This document shows, one piece after another, positions 22,763 to 32,049 of a stretch of 64,000 nucleotides of DNA (the stretch's first letter is position 1; each line of letters starts with the position of its first letter). The stretch comes from Talaromyces rugulosus (taxonomy: Eukaryota > Ascomycota > Eurotiomycetes > Eurotiales > Trichocomaceae), in assembly GCF_013368755.1 (NCBI RefSeq), contig NC_049566.1, forward strand, positions 4,526,001-4,590,000, written 5' to 3'. The notes beneath the pieces were generated by a model. It saw nothing but the letters and a program-made list of their open reading frames with translations. It was not told the origin of the DNA and did not search any database. Made by a program: the position numbers and the translations under genes.

Positions 22763-24224
22763 TCAAGGCACTGCATAACCCCATGCTATTTTGAGGTCGT
22801 TGATTCTCCAGCATGCAGCCCATCCGCTAGCAGCTTCAATTTCTTGGATTAGCTTGATGATAGCTTCGTGCTCAGCTTTATGGCTAAACAGCCGACCAGC
22901 CACCCAAAGAGGCTGGACAGCATTGTTGAGACATCCGTGATGTGGATTGGCCAAAGATATCCCACAAACACGCCGAGCATGCCACACAGAGGATATCACG
23001 AAGCTTGATTCAAAGTTGGTATTCCTTGGTTTAACGCCAAGTAAAAGAATACACGCCGTATGGTACAGTTGGTTGGATGATATTGCTGCCCAAAAGCAGA
23101 AAAAGACGTGTACAAATGGCCCCATTTTTGTGGTCCGCACAGGCAGGAGTTCAGCGGGTCGCTCTGAAAACCAGTTTTGCAGGTCTTCCCAAAGCTGTAT
23201 CCAACGCCTTTCAAACTCACGATCTGTGCAACCATTATCATGACCGAGCTCTGTAAATCCTGTATAGTCTGCGAGAAGCTCGCAGACTTTAGCGCAGAGA
23301 TATACCGCACAGTTAGCATACATATCTGCAGATCCAGTTTCCAGAAAAAGTTGGTGGGCATCCTCATGGCTATAGCCAGGTGACAACCACCTAGAAGACT
23401 TCAGTAGCGTCCCTTGTGTGCCGTCCGATATAATTGCACCGCAAACATCTAAACAATCTTTTAGTACTTTCAAGTTGTAAACGATTTCATCATCACTCCT
23501 CACCCATCCTAGCATAACACCAGAACACGGCTTGTAACAAGCCCGAACTAAAGCCATGGATATCAAATGCATTAAACAAAGCCGCGCATCCTTCCAGATG
23601 CCGCTGCCAGTCCTGCCCCCTGGCCGACATCATCTCTAGACAGCACAGCAACACACATGTAGAAATGACATTTGCATCCCGCACTTGTAACAACGGACTT
23701 AGTAACCGAATCGATTCTTGGTACAATTCAAGGCTGTCAAATGAGTCACGTGCACCATTTTTCCTTTCCATCTGCCGCGCTGAAATGGCGAGTATGGCAT
23801 AATGCAAAGCAGGAAAATCGTGCGCAAGAATGGGCAAGTGAATCCCAAAGGAGTTTTGCGAGTCGAACATGTCCAGCCAAGGAGCGACCTCACGGACATA
23901 ATTTTTCAAGTAAATCATCTCCTTTTTGTTCTTTTCTCTCGTAGCTAAATACTTGCTTGCAGTATGGCTTCCGAGGAGACGTGGCTCGTCTCCCAAATGT
24001 CCTGCCGTATGGGTGACTGGACTCCCAGCGCGTGTTGATGCTCCAGACTGTGCTATGGAGAATATAATGTCTCGAAGCTCATCTTGTGAGGCTAGATAGG
24101 TTGGGTTATGCGAAAACCCGTCGTTGAGCGACCATGGCGACTGGATAGGCTGGTCGACGCTGTTGGAGCGGAGGGGATGGTCGGCGAAATCATCGTGAGT
24201 GCCCCAGTTCGTAATTTCGTCCAT
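22763..24224 (-). CDS. Fungal-specific transcription factor domain protein lacking a zinc cluster
   Basis: Two exons on the minus strand (24224-23504, then 23448-22763) give 468 residues. The splice rebuilds FWCYARMDVCGAIISDG, a signature of this regulator family. The protein shares with the convergent neighbour the segments REVAPWLD, NQLYHTA, VWHARRVCGI and a closing ASGW, so the two are paralogs. No Cys6 cluster exists in the 316 nt upstream in any minus-strand frame I could read. It therefore looks like a regulator without its own DNA-binding domain: a dimer partner, a dominant-negative form, or a product of domain loss. Both genes end within 70 nt of each other. Confidence 0.8.
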
Positions 24225-24540
24225 TGTAATTTTATTGGTGCTGTGTTTTTGGTCACATCACAAGGGTAGTTTCGGGTTTGTGTCGGGGTTGATCATTATT
24301 GTGGTTGTTGTTGAAAGGACTACAGAAGGTTGCGGGGAACTCGCAGTCCGGCTGCGCCTTCCTCTTTCGGGGCCACAGCAATTACCATCTCTCTCTCTCT
24401 CCATTTGTCCTAATGTTCTCTTATCCACGTTCACATCTCCACGGCCATTTCTAATACTACGAGAAGTTCAAAGCGTTTCCAGTGTTGAACTCAAGTTCCT
24501 TTCGCATTTATTAAGATCTATCCTGCAATATGCAAGCCGC
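24225..24540. promoter_or_regulatory. Promoter of the zinc-cluster-less regulator
   Basis: 316 nt between the regulator start (minus) and the 3' end of the polyol dehydrogenase gene (minus). A CreA-type motif GCGGGG lies near 24333 and a CT run near 24390. No zinc-cluster exon is visible. Confidence 0.4.
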
Positions 24541-25969
24541 CTATAATGTGACATTTTCATCATCGACCACTAACACCTTGATACTACCGTTCTTTGTGTC
24601 GGACGCGATATGGAGAGCATCAGATGCTTTCTCCAGAGAGACTTTATGCGTGACCAGCCTCTTCAGATCCAATATTCCGCCACTAATGCAAGCAATTGCT
24701 GGCGGCCAGGTATCACGATACCGGTTGATGAATTTCAAGTCGATCTGTTCATGAAGTCAGCAACGGTACGTACGCAATGAAAAGTAGCAGCATGATAGTA
24801 CCTCGGCGAGAGATAGGTGCATAAATGGGAGGTTGTTCATGGTTTCCTTGCCGACCCCGATTACCACCACTGTTCCGCCCCGTCGTGCTGTATATGCAGC
24901 AGTGCAGACGCTACTCTCGACACCTGTACACTCAAGCACTGTCTCAGGAGCATCATACTGCCGACTTCCAAAAAGGGATCGAATTTCTTTTGCATTGCCT
25001 TGTGCATCAAGGTCGCGACTGACTTGGTACGGTATACAACTTGGAACGAAGCTCTTTGCAAACGCCAGTCGTCCGGCATCCAGGTCAGTCACCACAATAG
25101 GATGAGCTCCCGAAGCACGCGCGGCAGCAAGTGTGATCAGTCCTATCGGTCCAGCACCGCAGACTACAGCCCCACGACCGAGACTAAGCTGGGCAATCCT
25201 AATGCCACTCATGGCGACAGATAGGGGTTCCAAGAGAGCCCCTTCGGCAAAAGTCATGTTATCCGGCAGTCTGTAATCCATCAATATTAACATCTTGAGA
25301 AGAACATGAGCGCAAGGTGATGAGGCGCAGCTCACTTGTGTAGCCATTTTGCAGGGTGCACCTTGTATCGTTGTATTGTTCCATCATTAGGATATACACC
25401 AGCAAACTGTACATCTTCGCAAAGATTGTATCGGCCTCCACGGCAAATCCAACAATGGTCGCATGAGACACCGGGCTCCACTGCTACCCTGTCACCTACC
25501 GTTCTCTTTAGCTCAAACTTCGTGTGGCCTTAGCGGAAGGTAGGAGGAAATAATACCGAGTTTAAAATTATCGACATCTTTGCCCACTTGGAGCACAATT
25601 CCGGATGCCTCGTGGCCTATGATTCCGTCTCCTTCGAAAATGAGTTCGCCAATCCGTCCTGTTTTCCAAAAGTGAATGTCGGATCTAATCGTGTTGTTAG
25701 ACCGTTTCTATCAACTTTATCCGTTGGGAGGAAAAGTACCCGCATATTCCGGTTGCCTTGATATGTAACAATACCTCTCCTCTGCCAGGCTGGTAGACGG
25801 GAACTTCGACTTGTTTGAGGTCATGATCCGCAGTAATCTGTAGTGATGGGTTTGGGAGAGGAAGTGTTTTAGGGGGGATGATAATAGAATGCATGTCGTC
25901 GCTGCGACCTATCGCCTCTTTCACAGGCAATGCCGAAACCATGAGAGGGACCTCGACGGCGGGAGCCAT
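24541..25969 (-). CDS. Zinc-dependent polyol dehydrogenase (L-arabinitol/xylitol/sorbitol dehydrogenase family)
   Basis: Five exons on the minus strand (25969-25740, 25684-25557, 25495-25336, 25270-24802, 24744-24541) give 396 residues. It is a medium-chain, NAD-dependent dehydrogenase that oxidises a sugar alcohol to a ketose in the cytosol. Catalytic zinc ligands are seen in GICGSD, GHEASG and LLEPLSVA. All four structural-zinc cysteines are present in VSCDHCWICRGGRYNLC. The Rossmann motif is GAGPIG, followed by an acidic VVTDLD, which favours NAD. Overall pattern is closest to fungal L-arabinitol 4-dehydrogenase and xylitol dehydrogenase. The exact substrate cannot be assigned. Its neighbours (regulators and alpha-galactosidase) support a role in plant-sugar use. 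Confidence 0.87.
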
Positions 25970-26878
25970 TGCTGCGGCTAAATTTAGTATCGAAGAATTG
26001 TGAGTGAGTTGCTCTGGAGGTTTTTGGGATAAATGAAAACTTTAACATTTCAATCAGAATTACTGACAGCGCGGGGCATGGGAAGACATGCGGCGCTTGT
26101 AATTTCTGGATTAGGAAATATGTGGCTCCGGATACCGCTTATGGTTATCGTCACGGGAAAGACGTCCAATGGACTCTTGAAAATGTCTATTTCACGTGCT
26201 ACGAATGTTTTTACAGTATCTTTTACAATAAAAAGATAATTTATCTATAAGAATATCATCATATCCATACACAATTCATTTCACAAACAACGCACAGTAG
26301 AAGCACCTTAATATCATCAAATAAAGACCTCACCGTACCCAAAAATTATTCAAGGACCGTTACCTTGTCCCTAAACCACCGCCTTCCGGAATCGGCTCTA
26401 CTCCAGCGATTAATTCAATTGAAGACTATCTAGAGTATATGTTTAGTATATATTTGTGCGACAGCATCATCGTCGTCGCCTGGCAGATAGGATCAATCTA
26501 ATGACTCCAACAAAGTGGTGCAATTGTCGTGGCTGATATCAGAATTTATATATGGAGATATGTGAATAAGTCTTTATACTACATATTCACCCCCAAGAAA
26601 GAATAAAATAAATAAATAAATCGAGAATAATCAAAGAGCATTGAATCTGTGCTGTCCATCATTCAGGGTCGTGAGTTACCCGGAGCCCTTTGTGGCCAGA
26701 AGACGGGAAATTATGAATGCCTATTCCCAGCCAAGGATAGATTACTAGGGAAATCAACTTTTCAGCGACCTTGCCATAGACAGTTGGGTCGACTTATTTT
26801 TCAAGTATTACAGCAGCAAGGAAGTTTATCTCGTACCTCTTTGTTGACTCCATTGTTGCGCCAAGAACACAAGCTTTT

Positions 26879-26922
26879 GTCATTCATCTAAACAAGGACT
26901 GTCATTCATCTGAACAAGGACT
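26879..26922. repeat. 22-bp tandem duplication
   Basis: Two head-to-tail copies of a 22-bp unit differ at one position (A/G). It is probably a recent local slip duplication. Confidence 0.8.
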
Positions 26923-27069
26923 CTTTAAGAATCCCCAGTCAAGGACAGATTCTTGCACTGTTGATTGTTGTATTCAGGAAAATCGCCGAGGTCTACAACT
27001 ATAAGTTATACCTTGATACATCTTATAAAGCCTAGTCTAGTAACATCGCTCGAAAATACTTGCCAATTC

Positions 27070-27113
27070 CACACACACACACACACACACACACAAATAC
27101 AAATACAAATACA
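27070..27113. repeat. CA microsatellite followed by AATAC units
   Basis: About twelve CA units run into three to four AATAC-type units, ending 12 nt before the F-box start codon. The tract is likely in the 5' leader. Confidence 0.85.
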
Positions 27114-27125
27114 AAAACACGCATC

Positions 27126-28403
27126 ATGTCGCACATAATTGAATCCATTCGACAAACACTTTCTGAAATTAATAGCCACGCATCAACCCCTCTCGAGGCA
27201 GGCTTGATAGCGTTAGTAAAAAGACGGCCTTCCACGTATGACTTGCCAAATCATGCATCACCCATCTCACGTCTCCCGGTGGAGCTTCTGTTACAAATTG
27301 CCAAACGCTTAAGTCAAATTGACAGAATATGCCTCGCATTGACTTGCAAGGGGGTTTACGATTTTATGAAAGCAAAAAATTTAGTACAATCAATCCGATT
27401 CTACAACCTGCTTGACGCTACATCCTCATATTGTTATATCTGTAGCTGTCTGCGATATCATGAATTCAATGTCATCCAGAGGTTAAGCGATTCGCGCTGG
27501 AAAGTTTGCCCAAGATGTGTCAAGCTTCACCCATTCTCTAAGGTCACTGACAGTATCCATCCTTTTCTAGCCCCAATACGGTATCTAAAAGATGTCGTTG
27601 GAACAACTTGCTATCTTGGTCAGGAAATGCAAGGGAGGGTTTTTCTTTGCCGATGTATTGCAATTAACTTCCATCAAAAAGTTGAGATGATAAACCAACT
27701 CAAGGAGCGTATTCAGCAGTCAAACTCTGAGCGGTGCACCAATTCCTACCCCCGTCCGTGGCATCCGTCTTCAAACGCCCGTCCGTGGCATACGTGTACC
27801 ATCAGAGTTGGAACAATGTCCAAAATGATAATTGAACATTTCCCCTATCTTCGTCATTGTAACTACAATGGAAAATGTCAAGAGGAATTAATGATCTATA
27901 CCAAGTATCAATGGGTACCATGTGCTTGGAATAGGGACGGATCATGGGTAGATGATATTTACAACCGTCTTTACATCCTAGCATGCCCACACCGTAACGT
28001 TTTGACTCACTGGCAAGATTGGGTGGCGTCAGATAATGGAATACGTCAGTGGAGGAGCGATCATATGCCAGATTACGATAACATGGGAGCTATACGGTGT
28101 GCTTTCTGCGACACAAATTACTCTAGAATCCAGGAAAAATGTACCTGCAATTTCGGGGGGCGTCGTATACATCATTGCAAGCGACAAGGGGTTCTCAAAG
28201 TCTTGCATTCCTTGGGTCTCGATCTTGTCTCTCCACCTGGTGAAATAGGTCGTTGGTCCCGCAGGGCCCAGGGAAAAGTATTAACCCGTCCTTTCGAGGA
28301 CCGCGAGGTCATCCATGACGAAGACTGTCCGACACGGGGAGATGCACATTGCAGTTGTAGCACTCCTTGGATGCCCTGTTATCGTTGGAATCGTTGGAAT
28401 TAA
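27126..28403 (+). CDS. F-box protein with cysteine-rich C-terminal region
   Basis: An intronless frame of 425 residues from ATG 27126; the frame is open upstream through the CA repeat but without an ATG. The F-box spans about 48-85 (SRLPVELLLQIAKRLSQ, then LALTCKGVY) and should bind Skp1 in an SCF ubiquitin ligase. The rest is rich in Cys, His and Trp, with paired CxxC-type clusters (YCYICSC, VCPRC, IRCAFCD, CTCNF, HCSCS) that could bind zinc but match no domain I recognise. A small internal repeat encodes two RPWH copies. Lineage-specific F-box genes of this type are common in fungal accessory regions; the target is unknown. Confidence 0.7.
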   Translation: MSHIIESIRQTLSEINSHASTPLEAGLIALVKRRPSTYDLPNHASPISRLPVELLLQIAKRLSQIDRICLALTCKGVYDFMKAKNLVQSIRFYNLLDATSSYCYICSCLRYHEFNVIQRLSDSRWKVCPRCVKLHPFSKVTDSIHPFLAPIRYLKDVVGTTCYLGQEMQGRVFLCRCIAINFHQKVEMINQLKERIQQSNSERCTNSYPRPWHPSSNARPWHTCTIRVGTMSKMIIEHFPYLRHCNYNGKCQEELMIYTKYQWVPCAWNRDGSWVDDIYNRLYILACPHRNVLTHWQDWVASDNGIRQWRSDHMPDYDNMGAIRCAFCDTNYSRIQEKCTCNFGGRRIHHCKRQGVLKVLHSLGLDLVSPPGEIGRWSRRAQGKVLTRPFEDREVIHDEDCPTRGDAHCSCSTPWMPCYRWNRWN

Positions 28404-29047
28404 ACGAAATGGGCTGTCGCTAGGAAGCTGTGTTTTTCCGATGAATCTCGTATACGCGTGGGTGATTTCATCTGGAGTTCCACGTCTTTACCGATAAGCC
28501 CTTTTTTTATTCCCTGTATGATAGCGATTAAGAGGATTTTGCAAGTTCAATTTTACAATCATCTTGATTTTCAGTATCCAAGCCAGATTCATTACCGCTA
28601 GCGCCCTCTACCTTAGGCGCTTCAATTTTTGCAGTTTACGGTGTCTTCTGTATTACCGAGATGTGTTCCAAATAAAATTACTATCCAAGTCCCAGTTCAT
28701 TAGAATAGGAGTGATTTTACCAGCCTTTTTATTAGTTTTACAAAAGAACCGTTGTTTTAGATGTGTAATCCCAACTGCTGTTATTCGATCCCAAGACACC
28801 TAGCTTTTACAAAAGAATCGTAATGCTAACTAATGCAGCAGTGGCGAGATGGGTTCACGGCCGCGAGTTCAATTATTATCCCATTGTCGCGGTACTAATG
28901 GCAATAATGGCAACTGATAACAGCCGTTATGGTCGTAGTAAGGTACATTTCCGTGAGTCAAAATATTATCCCGTTATAGCGGTCCTAATTATAACTAATA
29001 AGGTCTATCAGATCGTCCTAAACCTCTACCACATCGTCCTAATTACC
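28404..29047. other. Intergenic, AT-rich, low gene content
   Basis: No supported gene. A partial internal duplication is visible: the stretch around 28871-28900 resembles that around 28962-28991 (TATTATCCC followed by CGGT-type sequence). Confidence 0.4.
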
Positions 29048-29188
29048 CTAACCGTATTTAGCCCGACGGCGGCGTTTCTCGAGGCATTTATAGATAGTAC
29101 AACCGAAAAATACAAGACTCTCAAAAACATTCAGGACAGCCGCCACAATAGCGAAAATATTCCCAGTGGCCGCGATGAAAGAACCCAT
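29048..29188 (-). CDS. Small membrane protein, copy A of a tandem pair (hypothetical)
   Basis: An open frame of 46 residues from ATG 29188 on the minus strand. It consists of a hydrophobic segment (NIFAIVAAVLNVFESLVFF) ending in a strongly basic tail (KCLEKRRRRAKYG), so it looks like a single-pass membrane peptide. What makes it more than a chance frame is the region upstream (29210-29441), closely similar to that before copy B, including a TATA-like element. A downstream exon may exist, since copy B has two. No family is recognised. Confidence 0.35.
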   Translation of the reverse strand: MGSFIAATGNIFAIVAAVLNVFESLVFFGCTIYKCLEKRRRRAKYG

Positions 29189-29647
29189 TTAGTGGGAGCA
29201 AATGAGTGATTAATTCGTGTAATGAGGTTGTAGGTGGCAAAGTATGGTCGGAGGATGTCGGTAGAGTAAAATAAGAGATTGTTGGTAGAGCATCGTACTT
29301 CTACTTATACCCAACGCCTTGCCATAGAGCAAACAAATTTTTGGTAGGTATAATAGGCAAACTTTTAGTATAACAAATATACAATAATTTTCTATTATTA
29401 AGGAATGGACAATGCCTGGACGGGCGTTTGCCTGTGGAGATAAAAAGTGTGCTTTTCATTCGACCATGCCTTGCTGAAGAGATTTATCCCTTGTTTTATA
29501 CTGAAAAACTGTCATACAGCAGAAAAAAGAAGTATCATGAACGCGATCCATAAGACACAAGCACTAGTTATCATAGAAAGGGGCTCTGGGGGATCCAGGC
29601 TCCAAATCATCTGCCGCCGGAAGGCGCGGCTAAGTCAATGTCGATTG
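29189..29647. promoter_or_regulatory. Promoter of copy A (duplicated block 1)
   Basis: From about 29210 to 29441 the sequence is a diverged direct copy of about 30015-30306. On the minus strand the two share the blocks GGCAAGGCGTTGGGTATAAGT and CATTGTCCATTCCTTA and the spacing between them. TATAAGT is a plausible TATA element. The remaining ~200 nt to 29647 is the 3' region of copy B. Confidence 0.5.
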
Positions 29648-29997
29648 TTAGTAACGCCGTTGCCTTCTTGAAATCCAGCTAGGTTCTCTCACAGGTACAA
29701 TATCCAATTCTTGGATTTGATTAGTCGATAACTCATAGGGAGGATTACTATCACTCCCTTGCTGGGCTGTAGGCGGCCGTGACTCTGCAGGCGGCTCTGC
29801 AGGCGCTTGTGATGGTACCTGGTAAAGTCTGTCAGACCGACGTTGAACCATTGCTACGCCTCTGCCACACGTACCGACTGCTGACGGGAGTTATCGAACA
29901 ATTGTAGGAACCCAATAACGAGCGAAAAGAGTCCGGTAAAACCCGACACAATGGTAGCAATATTCGCCCAATCGGAGAGGGAGGGCGTGGATGCCAT
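29648..29997 (-). CDS. Small membrane protein, copy B of a tandem pair (hypothetical)
   Basis: Two exons on the minus strand (29997-29875, then 29818-29648) give 97 residues; the 56-nt intron has GTACGT and CAG ends and keeps the frame. The N-terminal half has one hydrophobic segment (IATIVSGFTGLFSLVIGFL). The C-terminal half is Pro/Gln-rich with acidic patches and ends in RRQRRY. Copy A, downstream, has a similar N-terminal layout (NI, two residues, IV, then hydrophobic). The shared promoter shows the pair arose by duplication of a whole gene, with coding sequence diverging faster than the promoter. No domain is recognised. Confidence 0.5.
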
Positions 29998-30506
29998 TTT
30001 GCTAGAGGCAAACGGGTGATGAATTTGTAGCGATATTGTGGTGTCGGAAAGTTGTGGCCGTTGAGGAGTAGAACGGCGGTTGAGAAGGAGGATGTTAGTG
30101 GTGATAAGAAGATGGGTATGGTAGGAAGAGAAAGAGAGCTTCTATTTGAGTTAATTTCCCTTCTAACTTATACCCAACGCCTTGCCGTAGAGCAAACAAA
30201 ATATTTTTGGTGGGTAGAAGAAGCAAACTTCCAGTATGACAAAGACACAATCATTTTCTATTGGTAAGGAATGGACAATGCCTGGATGAGTGTTTGCCTG
30301 TGGAGATGGCCTTCAAAGCCACCCGCTTGGCCGGATTCTCGCCTAGGCTGCACCTCCCGCTTTTTTCCTTTGTTCCTGGCTAACAAATTTCTGCAAACAC
30401 CCGACAGACAGGTCCAGAGTGAGGCAGGCTATGGAGGCTCCGGGAGGGATATTGAGGTTCCGGAAGATGCCCCGCGGATCGGGTAGACCTGCCCGTTTGA
30501 TAGGTC
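29998..30506. promoter_or_regulatory. Promoter of copy B (duplicated block 2) and SDR 3' flank
   Basis: About 30015-30306 is the second copy of the duplicated upstream block (see copy A). The remaining ~200 nt up to the SDR stop codon at 30507 shows no feature. Confidence 0.5.
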
Positions 30507-31283
30507 TCATAGCAGGAAAACACCTCCGTTTGTCACGACAACAGAGCCTGTGGCAAAGCTATCTCTCATCAGATACAGGTAGGCCTCAGCAGTATCGTCT
30601 GGATATCCCACATCCTTCGTCAGAGATTTCTGCTTATGCTTTTCAATAGCATCCTGTGCCATTTCCTGCGGAAGTCTGTCGATCAAGCCCGTGAGGATGA
30701 AGCCCGGAGATACTGCATTGATGCGAATTGGAGCTAGCGTGACGGCGAGGCCGCGCATCAGTCCTTCCACTGCACTGCCCACGGCCGGTGGCAGCCAAAG
30801 AGACGGCTTCTGTGACTGTGTTCCAGTGGTCAAGGTGATTGACGACGATTTGCCGGGGTTCATGTATTTGGGAGCATGCTTGCCTAAAGCAATAGCGCCA
30901 TAGAACCGCACAACAAGAAGAGCATCCACATCATCAAATGACATATTCGCTAGGGGGACAAGAGGAGGCACGTTGCCTGCGGTGAAGACCACATGGTCGA
31001 TGGGGGAGTCCCTGGAAGCGTATTTAAGAAGCTCTTCGACAGTGTGCTCAAGCTCGTTCTTGGATGAGAGGTCCGCAACATAGCTGTGCACATTTCCTGC
31101 CTGTTCAGGGTAATCGGTACGCAGACGGTCCAGTGACTGGGATACATTTTCCTTGGACGATGAGCTAATGGTGATGTTTGCACCATCTTGGAGAGCCTGC
31201 TCAGCAACAGCAAATCCAATACCGGAGGTGCCTCCGATGAGCAGGATGTTCTTGCCTGCCAACTTGGTGGCGTGCTTTGGCAT
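30507..31283 (-). CDS. Atypical short-chain dehydrogenase/reductase
   Basis: A single exon of 258 residues from ATG 31283. The cofactor motif GGTSGIG is at about 17-23, the family NAG-equivalent is TAGNVP, and INAVSPG near the end is typical of SDRs. The catalytic Tyr-x3-Lys is absent: the segment after the TTGT strand reads PSLWLPPAVGSAVEGLMRG, without Tyr or Lys at the expected places. Related bacterial and fungal SDRs share this feature, so the protein either uses a different mechanism or is a non-catalytic binder. The codon following a Ser cluster (SSSS) after the second strand suggests NADP preference. Substrate is unknown. Confidence 0.8.
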   Translation of the reverse strand: MPKHATKLAGKNILLIGGTSGIGFAVAEQALQDGANITISSSSKENVSQSLDRLRTDYPEQAGNVHSYVADLSSKNELEHTVEELLKYASRDSPIDHVVFTAGNVPPLVPLANMSFDDVDALLVVRFYGAIALGKHAPKYMNPGKSSSITLTTGTQSQKPSLWLPPAVGSAVEGLMRGLAVTLAPIRINAVSPGFILTGLIDRLPQEMAQDAIEKHKQKSLTKDVGYPDDTAEAYLYLMRDSFATGSVVVTNGGVFLL

Positions 31284-32049
31284 CGTCGATAATTGATCCT
31301 TAAATTGTCGAAGCTGATCGGAAGTGCGTATCAATCGTTCTTGTCAATTCGGGACTCGGTATCTTGGAGTCGATTACTTTTCTTGAATTGCTAATGATTG
31401 AATCTATCATGGGAAATCATGGATTGCTCTTTATACTTGACGTCTCGCATTTCGGCGGTTTTCGTCCGCGGTCGTTTCGCGTGTTTTCGCCCGGTCTCAT
31501 GCGGCGGGAGCATTTCGTCTGTCTGGAACATGCCGATAGCTCCAACGCTCCACAAAATACAATCATGTAGCAGCTGGTCAGATTGTTTGTGTACCTGAGT
31601 GAGTGAGTGAGAGTAAGAGTGAGAGTGTGGATGAAGAGTTGAAGAGTGGACGTCAAGTCGCTCGCAGGGGCGTGGTTCTCCACCTTGGAGCGGGGCGGGC
31701 CGCTGATGAATGTTTCCCTAATAAGACGACTATGCAAATCTACGAATTGATATATTGAAGCCAGTTGCTACTCGAGAACAAGTATCAGTTCTTTGGTGTA
31801 TCTATACATTTCACTGTTATCGCTGACAGGCATCCAGATACGAAATGACCCTTCTTTCCGTTGGCTAAGAAGTGAGGTGGCCTCACGTATTCCTTCCTCC
31901 CAGTATCAAAAACATTGAAGTAGGCATTGAACAGGGCAATCTACCCTGGTGGTTAAAATTCTTTTCTTTTTATACAGTACAAGAATGAGACAGAAAAACA
32001 ACGCCCCATGCAAATTTGCCCCATCTCGCGGCAATCATGCAGCACGAGT
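31284..32049. other. Promoter region of the SDR and 3' flank of the RING/RS gene
   Basis: No gene is supported. It contains a GAGT repeat (31596-31630). The SDR reads away from it on the minus strand, so the first few hundred bases are its promoter. Confidence 0.45.
31596..31630. repeat. GAGT-rich microsatellite
   Basis: Imperfect GAGT/GAGA units, about 315-350 nt upstream of the SDR start codon. Confidence 0.8.

Larger units (their letters stand above)
25970..27125. other. Intergenic, AT-rich, with tandem duplication and CA repeat
   Basis: No gene is supported; an 80-residue open frame near 26649-26891 has no recognisable feature. It holds a 22-bp tandem duplication (26879-26922) and a CA microsatellite just before the F-box gene. 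Confidence 0.45.

Noticed and set aside
24199..24546. Plus-strand 115-residue frame over the regulator promoter
   Set aside because: Composition follows the CT-rich promoter and no domain is seen; the minus-strand regulator explains the region.
28849..28895. tRNA-like A-box and TTCAA box
   Set aside because: The spacing is about 25 nt, too short for a tRNA, and no acceptor stem can be paired.
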